Origin: Litoreibacter janthinus
GTDB taxonomy: Bacteria; Pseudomonadota; Alphaproteobacteria; Rhodobacterales; Rhodobacteraceae
Reading direction: 5' to 3'
Assembly (NCBI RefSeq): GCF_900111945.1
Contig: NZ_FOYO01000001.1
Span: forward strand, 2,983,751 to 3,047,750
Length of the DNA: 64,000 nucleotides
Part shown: piece by piece, positions 48,814 to 57,829 of the stretch
Layout: the number at the start of each line of letters is the position of its first letter
How positions within the stretch are numbered: position 1 is the stretch's first letter
The notes under the pieces: model-generated
The model's database searches: none
Told to the model about the DNA's origin: nothing
The model's input: only the letters and a program-made list of their open reading frames with translations
Made by a program: the position numbers and the translations under genes

Positions 48814-49299
48814 TTACTCCGCAGCCACTTGGCAGCCATGTGTTTTCCACATGGTCGCATCTTTCAAATAGTCCCAGCCGAAGGCGTCGGGGCTGTCGCC
48901 CTGCTCCCTCAGCATCTCAAGTCTTTCCAGCGCCTCGTCCAGTGTCGGTGTGTGCCCTTCCGGCACCCACCACATAACGAAGTGCATTTTGCCTAGCACC
49001 TCGAACCAGTCTTGGCGCTTTTCGTAGAATTTCTTGTGCAGTGTGCCCCAGACAAACGTCTCTAGGCTGGCCGCGTCTTCCCACACGGTCAGGTTCGGCA
49101 CGTAAAGCGGATCGCCTGCAATCGCGTGTTCCGTTGCCCCCGGAGAGCCGGAGCCTTCCAGCATCCACACGAAACCGGGCATACGTTTTCCCAGAGTGTT
49201 GATCCGCTCGATATTGTCGATGAACTCGGCCACGCGCGGGTCACCCACTGGGGCGATCAGCTTGCCGACGTTCAATTCTGCCAGATGGTGTCCCTTCAT
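48814..49299 (-). CDS. DUF3291-family protein
   Basis: The 161-residue soluble product has the DUF3291 pattern: LAELNVGKL near the N-terminus, FIDNIERINTLGKRMPGFVWML, then LTVWEDAASLETFVWGTLHKKFYEKRQDWF and FVMWWVPEGHTPTLDEALERLEML. The fold resembles antibiotic-biosynthesis monooxygenase (ABM-like) dimers, but no activity is established. Its position between the DUF5333 gene (4-nt overlap) and nuoG (3-nt gap) ties it to complex I expression. Confidence 0.82.
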   Translation of the reverse strand: MKGHHLAELNVGKLIAPVGDPRVAEFIDNIERINTLGKRMPGFVWMLEGSGSPGATEHAIAGDPLYVPNLTVWEDAASLETFVWGTLHKKFYEKRQDWFEVLGKMHFVMWWVPEGHTPTLDEALERLEMLREQGDSPDAFGWDYLKDATMWKTHGCQVAAE

Positions 49300-49709
49300 T
49301 TCGGCACCTCCACCAGCAAGGACCCGATCTCGGTGCCTTCGGACATCTCGGCACGGCCAGCGGCGCAGACGGCATCACCCGACGCGCCCTCAAGCTGGTG
49401 CTTGTCCATGAAGGCCTGTTGCACGGCGCTCAGGCGGTCCTCGCCGCTTTCCATCTGCGCGGACGGATCGTTTGGATCAAACCCGTCGGCTTCCAGCTTA
49501 CCCAGCAGCGCTTCGGAAGCTTGAACAACCGCTACCGGATCAACGCTCAACTCCGCGCAAGACAGAGCCAACGCTTGCGCGGCAGAGGTCGCCACAAGAG
49601 CAGACACGAAATAGTCGGGCATCATGCGCGTCTCGGACATCGCAGGCGCAGCCGCCAGACTGGCGGCAGCGGCGAAGGGTCCGAATTTCACTACGCTCGA
49701 CATTCTCAT
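49296..49709 (-). CDS. DUF5333-family secreted protein
   Basis: The 137-residue product has a signal peptide (FGPFAAAASLAAAPAMS-E). The mature domain has two Cys (LSCAEL, DAVCAAG) likely to form a disulphide, and is mainly helical. It matches my recollection of DUF5333, a family limited to Rhodobacteraceae. ATG 49709 and 49703 are both possible. It overlaps the DUF3291 gene by 4 nt. No function is known. Confidence 0.75.
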   Translation of the reverse strand: MRMSSVVKFGPFAAAASLAAAPAMSETRMMPDYFVSALVATSAAQALALSCAELSVDPVAVVQASEALLGKLEADGFDPNDPSAQMESGEDRLSAVQQAFMDKHQLEGASGDAVCAAGRAEMSEGTEIGSLLVEVPK

Positions 49710-49715
49710 TCCATT

Positions 49716-50057
49716 CTACCGCGCGATGCAACGCGCGTTGAACACCAGTTTGTCACCGTCTTGGGTGAAGGCCCAATCGTCACTTACGGAGCTGATCTGC
49801 CAGTCCGCATCAGACCCGCCAAAGTTCAGCAGGCAATATTTGGTTGCCTCGAACCGAACGCTTTCGCGCACCTCTTCGACGCCTGCACCGTTGTTAACAA
49901 CCGCGATGCTGATATCGCGCTTATCCTCGCCAGAGGACAACTTGGCCTTGAACGGCAGCGCACGCTCGCTTTCGGCGTTGCGCGACTTGTCACGGCTCAG
50001 CAGCCCGCAAGAAGCAACGCTGAGAGACAGTGCTGTTATCAAGGCGATGCGGATCAT
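49716..50057 (-). CDS. Putative lipoprotein in the nuo operon
   Basis: The 113-residue product has a lipoprotein signal ([17 protein letters not shown]) and a short beta-rich mature domain. That domain has paired cysteines near its end (KYCLLNFG and FNARC) and a Trp-rich stretch (DWQISSVSDDWAF). It overlaps the preceding lipoprotein gene by 4 nt and precedes the DUF5333 gene by 6 nt. I do not recognise the family. Confidence 0.7.
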   Translation of the reverse strand: MIRIALITALSLSVASCGLLSRDKSRNAESERALPFKAKLSSGEDKRDISIAVVNNGAGVEEVRESVRFEATKYCLLNFGGSDADWQISSVSDDWAFTQDGDKLVFNARCIAR

Positions 50058-50398
50058 GTTCTGAGCCCCGATCCGTCAATGACCTGATCGCTTTCCAGAA
50101 CGCCTACGCAGAACACATTCACCGTCAGCAAGCCATCGGCACGGGTGCGAGTGTCCGGAATGGCGCTTTCACCGTCTTGGCACGCGATCTCCATCGCGCG
50201 GACAACAGCGCGGTTTTCGTCTGCCGCAGGGATCGCCTCGCCGTCTTTGTAACGCAGAACAACACGGGTCGTGTCACCCGCACGGGCTGCTTCGACGATG
50301 TCGATTGGTGGGCCTTTGGGCTTCTCGGTGACCGCTCCGGGTGGCACACAAGCGGCAAGCAAGGCCGCAACGGGGATCAGGGTCAGAGCGCGCATCAT
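50054..50398 (-). CDS. Putative lipoprotein downstream of nuoF
   Basis: The 114-residue product begins [17 protein letters not shown], a lipoprotein signal. The mature part has two Cys (EIACQDG and NVFCVGV), suggesting a disulphide, and no known motif. It starts in the nuoF stop codon (ATGATG) and ends with a 4-nt overlap with the next lipoprotein gene, so the two probably act together. Confidence 0.7.
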   Translation of the reverse strand: MMRALTLIPVAALLAACVPPGAVTEKPKGPPIDIVEAARAGDTTRVVLRYKDGEAIPAADENRAVVRAMEIACQDGESAIPDTRTRADGLLTVNVFCVGVLESDQVIDGSGLRT

Positions 50399-51693
50399 TC
50401 TGCCGCCACCGCCGACACACGGCCGGTCTTCTGATGCTTGATGCGGTCTTCGATCTCGTTGCGGAAGTGGCGCACCAAACCTTGGATCGGCCAAGCAGCG
50501 GCGTCACCCAAGGCGCAAATGGTGTGGCCCTCGACCTGCTTGGTCACGTCGAGCAACATGTCAATCTCTTCAACCTCAGCCTCGCCCGTCACCAGACGAT
50601 CCATCACGCGCATCATCCAGCCGGTGCCTTCGCGACACGGCGTACACTGACCGCAAGATTCGTGTTTGTAGAACTTCGACAGCCGCCAGATTGCTTTGAT
50701 GATGTCGGTGCTTTCGTCCATGACGATCACCGCTGCGGTGCCAAGGCCCGAACGTTGCTCGCGCAGCCAGTCGAAATCCATGATGGCTTCTTTTTCCATA
50801 ATCTCCGCAGGCAGGCAGGGCACGGAGGAGCCACCCGGAATAACTGCTTTCAGGTTTGACCACCCGCCACGAATGCCACCGCAGTGACGGTCGATCAGCT
50901 CTTTGAAGGAGATCGACATCGCCTCTTCAACCACGCACGGGTTGTTCACATGTCCCGAGATCGCGAACAGCTTGGTGCCCGCATTGTTCGGACGCCCGAA
51001 GCTGGAAAACCACTCGCCACCGCGCCGCAGAATGGTCGGCACAACCGCAATGGATTCCACGTTGTTCACTGTAGTCGGGCAGCCATAAAGGCCAGCGCCC
51101 GCAGGAAATGGCGGCTTCATGCGCGGCATGCCTTTGCGGCCCTCAAGGCTTTCCAGCAGCGCGGTTTCTTCGCCGCAGATATACGCCCCTGCCCCGTGGT
51201 GCAGATACAGATCAAAATCCCAACCGGACTTGGCTGCGTTCGGGCCCAGCAGGCCGGCCTCGTAACATTCGTCGATGGCGTTTTGCAGCGCCTCTTTCTC
51301 ACGAATGTATTCGCCGCGAATGTAGATGTAGCAGGCGTTCGCATTCATCGCGAAAGAGGCGATCAGCGCGCCCTCGATCAGCGTGTGCGGGTCATGGCGC
51401 ATAATCTCGCGGTCTTTGCAGGTGCCCGGCTCTGACTCGTCGGCGTTGATCACCAGATAGGCTGGGCGGCCATCGCTTTCCTTGGGCATGAAGGACCACT
51501 TCAATCCGGTGGGGAACCCCGCGCCGCCACGGCCACGCAGGCCGCTGGCCTTCATTTCCTCAACGATCTTGTCGCGGCCACGTTTGATGATGGCAGCGGT
51601 GCCATCCCAGTGCCCACGGGCCATCGCGCCTTTAAGGGAGCGGTCATGCATCCCGTAAAGGTTGGTAAAGATGCGGTCCTTGTCTGCCAACAT
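50395..51693 (-). CDS. nuoF: NADH-quinone oxidoreductase subunit F
   Basis: The 432-residue subunit binds NADH, FMN and the N3 cluster. It has the nucleotide-binding [18 protein letters not shown], the FMN region [27 protein letters not shown], and the N3 ligands [11 protein letters not shown] plus a distal Cys (HTICALGD). The start is [14 protein letters not shown] at 51693, matching the family N-terminus; a 9-codon longer ATG at 51720 is possible. Confidence 0.98.
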   Translation of the reverse strand: MLADKDRIFTNLYGMHDRSLKGAMARGHWDGTAAIIKRGRDKIVEEMKASGLRGRGGAGFPTGLKWSFMPKESDGRPAYLVINADESEPGTCKDREIMRHDPHTLIEGALIASFAMNANACYIYIRGEYIREKEALQNAIDECYEAGLLGPNAAKSGWDFDLYLHHGAGAYICGEETALLESLEGRKGMPRMKPPFPAGAGLYGCPTTVNNVESIAVVPTILRRGGEWFSSFGRPNNAGTKLFAISGHVNNPCVVEEAMSISFKELIDRHCGGIRGGWSNLKAVIPGGSSVPCLPAEIMEKEAIMDFDWLREQRSGLGTAAVIVMDESTDIIKAIWRLSKFYKHESCGQCTPCREGTGWMMRVMDRLVTGEAEVEEIDMLLDVTKQVEGHTICALGDAAAWPIQGLVRHFRNEIEDRIKHQKTGRVSAVAAE

Positions 51694-51737
51694 AGCTTTC
51701 GCGTCCTGTCTGCTCTTCATGTGCGGGTGACGCGCGC

Positions 51738-51956
51738 CTAACGTCTGGCGCGCCACACCCTGAATAAAACGACCAGCGCCCAAACGAACGCGGCCCCTGC
51801 CAAAAGGTCGAACAGGAAGGCGAACCGTGCGGGCCAGCCCAGCTGCCCCCCTATCGCCTGCGCCCCTATCCAGATCAGCATCGTGGCAAAAATTACGATC
51901 GCCGCCTGTCGGGCCTGTTTGACCATACGCGGGTCCTCTTGCGAGGGCCCGCTCAT
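51738..51956 (-). CDS. DUF5337-type small membrane protein
   Basis: The 72-residue product has two transmembrane segments ([19 protein letters not shown] and [18 protein letters not shown]). The ends are a polar N-terminus and an RARR C-terminus. It resembles the Rhodobacteraceae DUF5337 proteins encoded in nuo operons. It sits 19 nt after the HhH protein gene and 44 nt before nuoF. Function is unknown; an accessory membrane-arm role is only a guess. Confidence 0.72.
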   Translation of the reverse strand: MSGPSQEDPRMVKQARQAAIVIFATMLIWIGAQAIGGQLGWPARFAFLFDLLAGAAFVWALVVLFRVWRARR

Positions 51957-51975
51957 CGTTTAGTCACGGTTGAGG

Positions 51976-52260
51976 TCAATAGACCCCACCCTTTTTCACC
52001 TTCTTCGAGAACTCGGTCTCGCCGCCTTTGGCAAGAACCTTGGCCTGCTTCACCCATTCATCACGGGAAACGCGGCCTTTTACGCCCTCAAGGTTGTTGT
52101 CTGCCCATTCCACTTCCTTCTTGCGCCAGCTGGCAACCTGATCGAAGTGGTACACGCCTTGTTTGTTCAGCTCGCTTTCCAGCTTGGGGCCAACGCCTTT
52201 GATCTGCTTGAGATCGTCGGCACCGCCCGCGCGGGCTTTCTTCAGAAGCTCTGGTTTGCC
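51976..52260 (-). repeat. Duplicated HhH module, copy 2 (in the stand-alone protein)
   Basis: This codes for the last 94 residues of the membrane-anchored protein and is homologous to 53139-53423. The proteins differ at about ten positions, whereas the DNA shows many silent differences. That points to an old duplication kept under protein-level selection. Confidence 0.8.
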
Positions 52261-53112
52261 ATCGGCAGCCACCGGCTTGGCTTTCGCGGCTGGCTTGGCA
52301 GCAGTCGCAGCTTTCGCCTTTGGCGCGGCTTTGGCTTTTGGTGCGGCTTTGGGCTTGGCAGCAGGCGCAGCTTTTGCAGCGGCGGGCTTGGCGGCAGCTT
52401 TGGCTTTAGGCGTGGCTTTCGCCTTGGCCGCAGCTGGTTTGGCCTCAGCGGCTTTTGCCTTTGGCGCAGCTTTCGGCTTCGCGGCGGCTTTGGCCTTTGG
52501 TTCGGATTTGGTTGTCGCATCCGCGCCAGACGTGGATTTTGCGGCGGTTTTTGTCGCCGCTGGCTTTTTCGCCGCCGGTTTCTTCGCGGTAGGCTTCTTG
52601 GCGGCCGCTTTTTTGGCTGGGGCTTTCTTCGCCGGAGCATCGGCTTTCGCCTCTGCTTCGTATTTCCATTCGCCTTTGCGTCCAGCCACATCAGCCTCGC
52701 CCGCAAGTGCTGTGGATGGCTTCACTTTGGGCGCATCTTTCACGACAGCAGCAGCAGGTGCACCGCTTAGCGCTGCGGCAGCGGCGCCGGCTGATCCGGC
52801 AACCGGAGCAGAAGTGGTGGCCGCATCACTTGAGGCCAGTGGAGCGGCAGCCGTCTTGGCATCTGCTGCGGTGCTGGCATCCGGGTTCGCCGCAGGGGCG
52901 GAAGATACGTGCGCATCAGACCCTTTGTTGCAGAACGCCCATGGCAGCAAGAAGCCACCAACAAGCAGCGTGACCAACCCCCAGAACACCGCGGGCAAGA
53001 ACCCGTGATGGCGCATCGACATCAAAACTGCGGCAACGAGCACGCCAGCAACCAAAGCCACCAGCCAGCACATTGTTTTGCAGCTTGAGCTGCCAGTATT
53101 ATTCTGTCCCAT
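51976..53112 (-). CDS. Membrane-anchored Lys/Ala-rich protein with NuoE-like C-terminal HhH module
   Basis: The 378-residue product has three parts. Two transmembrane helices lie at about 12-60. A long disordered region follows, rich in Lys/Ala/Pro (about 70-285, with KPKAAPKAKA-type repeats). The C-terminal domain of about 94 residues has a helix-hairpin-helix core ([20 protein letters not shown]), then [18 protein letters not shown] and [19 protein letters not shown]. That last domain is almost the same as the end of the neighbouring NuoE (about 84 of 94 residues). I know the same module from C-terminal extensions of alphaproteobacterial ribosomal protein L21. HhH domains often bind nucleic acid. 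Its role beside complex I is unknown. Confidence 0.8.
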   Translation of the reverse strand: MGQNNTGSSSCKTMCWLVALVAGVLVAAVLMSMRHHGFLPAVFWGLVTLLVGGFLLPWAFCNKGSDAHVSSAPAANPDASTAADAKTAAAPLASSDAATTSAPVAGSAGAAAAALSGAPAAAVVKDAPKVKPSTALAGEADVAGRKGEWKYEAEAKADAPAKKAPAKKAAAKKPTAKKPAAKKPAATKTAAKSTSGADATTKSEPKAKAAAKPKAAPKAKAAEAKPAAAKAKATPKAKAAAKPAAAKAAPAAKPKAAPKAKAAPKAKAATAAKPAAKAKPVAADGKPELLKKARAGGADDLKQIKGVGPKLESELNKQGVYHFDQVASWRKKEVEWADNNLEGVKGRVSRDEWVKQAKVLAKGGETEFSKKVKKGGVY

Positions 53113-53138
53113 ATTTAGTACTCCCCGTCTGTTTCAGA

Positions 53139-53423
53139 CTAGTAGACGCCGCCTTTTTTTACGCGGCTTGAAAATTCCGTAGTGCCACCTTTGGCGAGCA
53201 CTTTGGCTTGCTTCACCCACTCGTCCCGGGAAACGCGGCCTTTAAAGCCTTCGAGGTTCTCATCAGCCCATTCCACTTCCTTTTTGCGCCAGGACGCGAC
53301 CTGGTCGAAGTGGTAGACGCCCAGCTTGTGCAGAAGCTGTTCGAGTTTCGGGCCGACGCCTTTGATCATCTTGAGATCGTCCGCGCCGCCGGCACGAGCT
53401 TTTTTCAAAAGCTCCGGCTTGCC
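53139..53423 (-). repeat. Duplicated HhH module, copy 1 (NuoE C-terminus)
   Basis: This codes for the C-terminal 94 residues of NuoE, from [13 protein letters not shown] to KKGGVY, and pairs with 51976-52260. Both copies are preceded by the same AKPVAAD linker end. Confidence 0.8.
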
Positions 53424-54353
53424 ATCAGCGGCAACCGGCTTGGCCTTTGTCGCTGGTGTGGCAGCAGGCTTGGCCTTTGGTGCCGCAGCTTTGGCTTTAG
53501 GTGCGACAGAGCCCGTTTTCGGGCGTCCCACTTTCTTTGCATCAACCTCGGCTTTGGTCGCTTCGACCGCGCGTGGCGCGGCTTTCTTCGCCTTGGCAGC
53601 TGTTGGCTTGGCGCCCTTGTTGGCCGCACCCGACTTGGCTTTGCCGCCATGTTGCCACGGTGCCAGAAGCGGCACTTCGGTGCCGTCGATGCGTTTTACC
53701 GTGTCACCAATATCAGCCGCCAGTTGAACGGACGCGTTATATTGGGTCTTGCCGCTGTCGAATTCGGTCAGCGAGGTCAGGCCCTTGCGTGGCTCTGCGG
53801 CGTAGCGGCCGTTTTGCGAACCCGGTGTCGGGACATCGCCCTTGGCCAGCATGTCGATGATATCGGCCATGCTTTTGGCGGTCAGGTCTTCGTAATAGTC
53901 CTTACCGATCTGGGCCATTGGCGCGTTGGCGCATGCGCCGAGGCACTCGACCTCCTCCCACGAAAACTTGCCATCTGCGGACAGCTGGTGGGCTTTAGGT
54001 GCAATCTTCTCTTTGCAGACTGCGACCAGATCCTCCGCCCCGCAGATCATGCAGGAGGTGGTGCCGCAAACCTGAATATGCGCAACAGAACCAACGGGTT
54101 GTAGTTGGAACATAAAGTAGAAGGTCGCAACCTCAAGGGCACGGATATAGGCCATGTCCAACATATTTGCGATATGCTCGATTGCGGGACGGGTCAGCCA
54201 GCCCTCCTGCTCCTGTGCACGCCACAAGAGAGGGATGATCGCCGAGGCCTGACGCCCCTCGGGGTATTTGGTGATCTGCGCTTCGGCCCACGCGAGGTTG
54301 GCGGGGGTGAAGGCGAAGCTGTCAGGCTGGTCTGCGTGAAGTCTGCGAAGCAT
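53139..54353 (-). CDS. nuoE: NADH-quinone oxidoreductase subunit E with C-terminal HhH extension
   Basis: The first 170 residues are NuoE (24-kDa subunit), a thioredoxin-fold protein with the N1a 2Fe-2S ligands in CGTTSC and [10 protein letters not shown]. The product is 404 residues, more than twice the usual length. After about residue 240 a Lys/Ala/Pro-rich linker leads to a C-terminal domain of 94 residues with HhH core [20 protein letters not shown]. The upstream gene is nuoD via a small lipoprotein; the next gene encodes the same module on a membrane anchor. Long NuoE tails are known in alphaproteobacteria, but their function is not established. Confidence 0.95.
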   Translation of the reverse strand: MLRRLHADQPDSFAFTPANLAWAEAQITKYPEGRQASAIIPLLWRAQEQEGWLTRPAIEHIANMLDMAYIRALEVATFYFMFQLQPVGSVAHIQVCGTTSCMICGAEDLVAVCKEKIAPKAHQLSADGKFSWEEVECLGACANAPMAQIGKDYYEDLTAKSMADIIDMLAKGDVPTPGSQNGRYAAEPRKGLTSLTEFDSGKTQYNASVQLAADIGDTVKRIDGTEVPLLAPWQHGGKAKSGAANKGAKPTAAKAKKAAPRAVEATKAEVDAKKVGRPKTGSVAPKAKAAAPKAKPAATPATKAKPVAADGKPELLKKARAGGADDLKMIKGVGPKLEQLLHKLGVYHFDQVASWRKKEVEWADENLEGFKGRVSRDEWVKQAKVLAKGGTTEFSSRVKKGGVY

Positions 54354-54392
54354 GGAGGTCTGAGGCCTTTATCTGTGCGTCAGGGGCAGCGC

Positions 54393-54677
54393 TTACGCGC
54401 AGGCCCCTACGGTGGAGCGGATACCGCCGCCGGCTTGCTCGATGGCTTGCAGCTGGGCAATTGCCTCACCCTGCACTTTGTCGAGCTTCATATCTTTCCA
54501 ACCGGTGATGTTGCGAATTTCAGCATGGGTGATGCCGTCAAAATCAACGCAGCCAACCTGCGCCATAGCCGACGCGTAACGCGCCAGATCAACGTCATCG
54601 ACGCTCAATTCGGGGGCGGGAAGGCAAGCGCTCAGGGTCATGGCACCTACGGCGGCGAAAGCAGTAAACTTTTTCAT
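54393..54677 (-). CDS. Small lipoprotein between nuoD and nuoE
   Basis: The 94-residue product has a lipoprotein signal ([18 protein letters not shown]). The short helical mature part has two Cys (VGCVDFDG and the C-terminal GACA). It overlaps nuoD by 4 nt and is 39 nt before nuoE. I do not recognise the family. It is the first of four lipoprotein genes in the operon. Confidence 0.7.
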   Translation of the reverse strand: MKKFTAFAAVGAMTLSACLPAPELSVDDVDLARYASAMAQVGCVDFDGITHAEIRNITGWKDMKLDKVQGEAIAQLQAIEQAGGGIRSTVGACA

Positions 54678-55888
54678 CGGTCAATCTCTCCAAAAACTAC
54701 GTCCATCGTTCCAATAATCGCGGCCACGTCAGCAAGCTGGTGGCCTTTGCACATGTGATCCATAGCCTGCAAATGCAGGAACCCAGGTGCCTTGATTTTG
54801 GCGCGGTAGGGTTTGTTGGTCCCGTCCGCCACCAGATACACGCCGAACTCGCCCTTAGGGGCTTCGATCGCCGCGTAAACCTCACCTTCGGGAACATGGA
54901 AGCCCTCGGTGTACAATTTGAAATGATGGATGAGTGCCTCCATGGAGGTTTTCATCTCGCCACGTGTCGGAGGGGTCATCTTGCCCCGCGCCATCACGTC
55001 GCCCTTCTCTACCCGCAATTTGTCGATGCACTGGCGCATGATCGACAGCGACTGGCGCATCTCTTCCATGCGGCACAGGTAGCGGTCAAAGCAGTCGCCA
55101 TTTTTGCCGACGGGAATCTCGAATTCCATCTCGTCGTAGCACTCATAAGGCTGCGCACGACGCAAATCCCATGCAAGGCCGGAGCCACGCACCATGACAC
55201 CGGTGAAGCCGTAGTTGAGGATGTCATCCTCGGTCACGATCCCGATGTCAGCGTTGCGCTGCTTGAAAATACGGTTGTCGGACAGCAGCCCGTCAATATC
55301 GCTGAGCACCTGCGGGAAGGTCGTCGTCCATTCCTCGATGTCGTTGATCAGGTCATCCGGCAGGTCTTGGTGAACCCCGCCCGGGCGGAAATAGGCTGCG
55401 TGCAACCGCGCGCCACAGGCCCGCTCGTAGAACACCATCAGCTTTTCGCGCTCTTCAAAGCCCCAAAGCGGTGGCGTCAGCGCGCCCACGTCCAAGGCCT
55501 GCGTGGTCACGTTCAGCAGGTGGTTCAGGATACGGCCAATTTCGGAATACAGCACGCGGATCAGGGATGCGCGGCGCGGCACTTCGGTCTTGGTCAGTTT
55601 CTCGATGGCCAAGCACCAAGCGTGCTCTTGGTTCATTGGCGACACGTAGTCGAGACGGTCGAAATACGGCAGGTTTTGCAGGTAGGTCCGGCTCTCCATG
55701 AGCTTCTCGGTCCCACGGTGCAGCAGGCCGATATGCGGGTCGCAGCGTTCTACAATCTCGCCGTCCAGCTCAAGAACCAAGCGCAACACGCCGTGGGCCG
55801 CAGGGTGCTGCGGGCCGAAGTTGATGTTGAAGTTACGGATCTTCTGCTCGCCCGTCAGGGCGTCGTCGAATTTGCCACCGTCCATCAT
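54674..55888 (-). CDS. nuoD: NADH-quinone oxidoreductase subunit D
   Basis: The 404-residue 49-kDa-type subunit lines the quinone site with NuoB. It has [14 protein letters not shown] with the quinone-site His, [31 protein letters not shown] and the C-terminal FGEIDR. It is a separate NuoD, not fused with NuoC. Confidence 0.98.
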   Translation of the reverse strand: MMDGGKFDDALTGEQKIRNFNINFGPQHPAAHGVLRLVLELDGEIVERCDPHIGLLHRGTEKLMESRTYLQNLPYFDRLDYVSPMNQEHAWCLAIEKLTKTEVPRRASLIRVLYSEIGRILNHLLNVTTQALDVGALTPPLWGFEEREKLMVFYERACGARLHAAYFRPGGVHQDLPDDLINDIEEWTTTFPQVLSDIDGLLSDNRIFKQRNADIGIVTEDDILNYGFTGVMVRGSGLAWDLRRAQPYECYDEMEFEIPVGKNGDCFDRYLCRMEEMRQSLSIMRQCIDKLRVEKGDVMARGKMTPPTRGEMKTSMEALIHHFKLYTEGFHVPEGEVYAAIEAPKGEFGVYLVADGTNKPYRAKIKAPGFLHLQAMDHMCKGHQLADVAAIIGTMDVVFGEIDR

Positions 55889-56115
55889 GCCGACACCTCA
55901 GAGTTTAGTTTAGGTTCCGACGTCGCGAAGGCCCAAAACAACGCGATTGCCCCGATTGCGGGTATAAACCCGACGAGTAATATCCAAGCATTGTAGCCGT
56001 GGCGGACCTGAATGACGCGCGCAGGAAATATATAGAGAAACGCAAACACCAGATATGCGCCTAACAAGATCATTTGGCTAAAGGGGTCGGCATTTGGAAA
56101 CACGCCCAAACTCAT
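55885..56115 (-). CDS. Small two-helix membrane protein between nuoC and nuoD
   Basis: The 76-residue product has two hydrophobic segments ([21 protein letters not shown] and [22 protein letters not shown]) around a short basic loop. It overlaps both nuoC and nuoD by 4 nt, so its translation is tied to theirs. It is not a known complex I subunit. It could be an accessory subunit or an assembly helper; this is inference from position only. Confidence 0.7.
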   Translation of the reverse strand: MSLGVFPNADPFSQMILLGAYLVFAFLYIFPARVIQVRHGYNAWILLVGFIPAIGAIALFWAFATSEPKLNSEVSA

Positions 56116-56726
56116 TTCTTCGCCCCCTCTTCGGCTTTCTCGTCACCCGGCATGATGTATTCCGCGCCCTCCCATGGGGACATGAAATCGAACTGACGGT
56201 ATTCCTGCACCAGCTTCACCGGCTCGTAGACAACGCGCTTTTCGGCTTCGTCATAACGCACTTCGACATAACCGGTTGTCGGGAAATCCTTGCGCAGCGG
56301 ATAGCCGCGGAAGCCGTAATCGGTGAGGATGCGGCGCAGGTCGGGATGGCCGGAAAACAGGATGCCGAACATGTCGAAAATCTCGCGCTCGAACCAGTTT
56401 GCCGCCGGATAGACCTCGTGCAGCGATGGCACGATCTCGTCTTCGCGGATCGCCATTTTCACACGAATGCGGTGGTTCTGATACATCGACAGGTATTGAT
56501 ACACGACGTCGAACCGCGCGTCGCGGGTCGGGTAGTCCACCGCCGTGATATCCACCATGGTGGAAAAGCGGCAAGCGCGGTCGGTTTTCAGAAACTCCGA
56601 AAACGAAACAAGTGAGCTGGGTGCGATATGCACGGTCAGCTCGTCAAATGCGATCTCGGTGGACAGCACACAGTCAGGGCGCTTCAGCTCGATATGAGCT
56701 GCGAGTTCTTGAAGGGCAGCAGTCAT
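56112..56726 (-). CDS. nuoC: NADH-quinone oxidoreductase subunit C
   Basis: The 204-residue 30-kDa-type subunit has ERPRN-type signatures in the variant ERE ([38 protein letters not shown]), the classic complex I 30-kDa motif. A C-terminal tail reaches toward NuoD. It overlaps nuoB by 4 nt. Confidence 0.97.
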   Translation of the reverse strand: MTAALQELAAHIELKRPDCVLSTEIAFDELTVHIAPSSLVSFSEFLKTDRACRFSTMVDITAVDYPTRDARFDVVYQYLSMYQNHRIRVKMAIREDEIVPSLHEVYPAANWFEREIFDMFGILFSGHPDLRRILTDYGFRGYPLRKDFPTTGYVEVRYDEAEKRVVYEPVKLVQEYRQFDFMSPWEGAEYIMPGDEKAEEGAKK

Positions 56727-57256
56727 CGAATGATATTCCCCGTCCGGCGGATTTTGCGTTGCAGCTGGAGGATGCCATACAGCAATGCCTCAGCCGTGGG
56801 CGGGCAGCCCGGCACATAGAGGTCAACCGGCACGATCCGGTCGCAGCCGCGCACAACGCTGTAAGAATAGTGGTAATAGCCGCCGCCATTCGCGCAGGAT
56901 CCCATGGAGATCACGTAGCGCGGCTCTGGCATCTGGTCGTAAACCTTGCGCAGGGCCGGGGCCATCTTGTTGGTTAACGTGCCGGCCACGATCATCAGGT
57001 CCGATTGGCGTGGGGAGGCGCGCGGCGCTGTGCCGAACCGCTCCATGTCGTAGCGTGGCATGGCGGTGTGCATCATCTCCACGGCGCAACACGCCAGCCC
57101 GAAGGTCATCCAGTGCAGCGAGCCGGTGCGCGCCCAGTTGATGATGTCTTCGGTCGAGGTGACAAGGAAGCCCTTGTCCTGAAGCTCGGAGTTCAACTGC
57201 GCGGTGGCGACATCTTTGTCCCAGCCCGCAGTGTTTGCGCCGGTTGCTACTCCCAT
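56723..57256 (-). CDS. nuoB: NADH-quinone oxidoreductase subunit B
   Basis: The 177-residue subunit carries the terminal 4Fe-4S cluster N2, with ligands in [20 protein letters not shown] and [11 protein letters not shown]. The start is [11 protein letters not shown] at 57256, inside the end of nuoA (10-nt overlap); a 7-codon longer ATG at 57277 lies deeper in nuoA. Confidence 0.97.
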   Translation of the reverse strand: MGVATGANTAGWDKDVATAQLNSELQDKGFLVTSTEDIINWARTGSLHWMTFGLACCAVEMMHTAMPRYDMERFGTAPRASPRQSDLMIVAGTLTNKMAPALRKVYDQMPEPRYVISMGSCANGGGYYHYSYSVVRGCDRIVPVDLYVPGCPPTAEALLYGILQLQRKIRRTGNIIR

Positions 57257-57612
57257 TCGAGTGCTCCCTTTTTCCATTCGTAAGCGAAGCCGATGGTCAG
57301 CACCGCGAGGAAGACCATCATCGACCAGAAGCCAAGTAGCCCGACATCCTTAAAGGCAACCGCCCAAGGGAACAGGAACGCGACCTCAAGATCGAAAATA
57401 ATGAACAGGATCGACACCAGATAGAACCGCACGTCGAACTTCATCCGCGCATCATCAAATGCGTTGAAACCACATTCATATGCAGAGACTTTTTCTGGGT
57501 CAGGATTGCGGACTGCGACAACAGCCGCGGCTAGTATCAACACCAATCCCAAACCAATGGCTATTGCCAGAAAAATGAGGATGGGCAGGTATTCGCGTAG
57601 AAGCTCGTCCAC
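57247..57612 (-). CDS. nuoA: NADH-quinone oxidoreductase subunit A
   Basis: The 121-residue subunit has three transmembrane helices and the conserved loop [21 protein letters not shown]. It is the first gene of the operon. The start is a GTG at 57612 with AAGGAG 7 nt upstream. Confidence 0.96.
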   Translation of the reverse strand: MDELLREYLPILIFLAIAIGLGLVLILAAAVVAVRNPDPEKVSAYECGFNAFDDARMKFDVRFYLVSILFIIFDLEVAFLFPWAVAFKDVGLLGFWSMMVFLAVLTIGFAYEWKKGALEWE

Positions 57613-57829
57613 GTAAGTCTCCTTCTTGCCTGCTTGAGATGACTCACAGGACTTGTTGGCTGCCGTGATCTTTACGCCCGCGCGTGCAGGGGGTCAACCG
57701 ATGGACCCCCTCCCTTGTCACTGAATAGTCCTAATTTTTGCAGCATCTGGCGCTGTAGTTTTAGCTGGCTTTTCGTGCAGCGCAGCAAGAGGGCTCATTT
57801 TGCCAACCTCAAAGCGCCGAGTCGCACGC
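57613..57829. promoter_or_regulatory. nuo operon upstream region with an 8-bp perfect hairpin
   Basis: This 217-nt gap between the transglycosylase stop and nuoA must hold the nuo promoter. AGGGGGTC (57688-57695) and GACCCCCT (57704-57711) form a perfect 8-bp inverted repeat with an 8-nt loop, 76-99 nt upstream of the nuoA start. It has no T-run on either side, so an operator or leader hairpin is as likely as a terminator. I could not place -35/-10 boxes with confidence. Confidence 0.45.

Noticed and set aside
52242..52650. Possible tandem DNA repeat
   Set aside because: The periodicity comes from Lys/Ala/Pro-rich codons of the disordered linker; unit lengths vary and there is no exact DNA repeat array.
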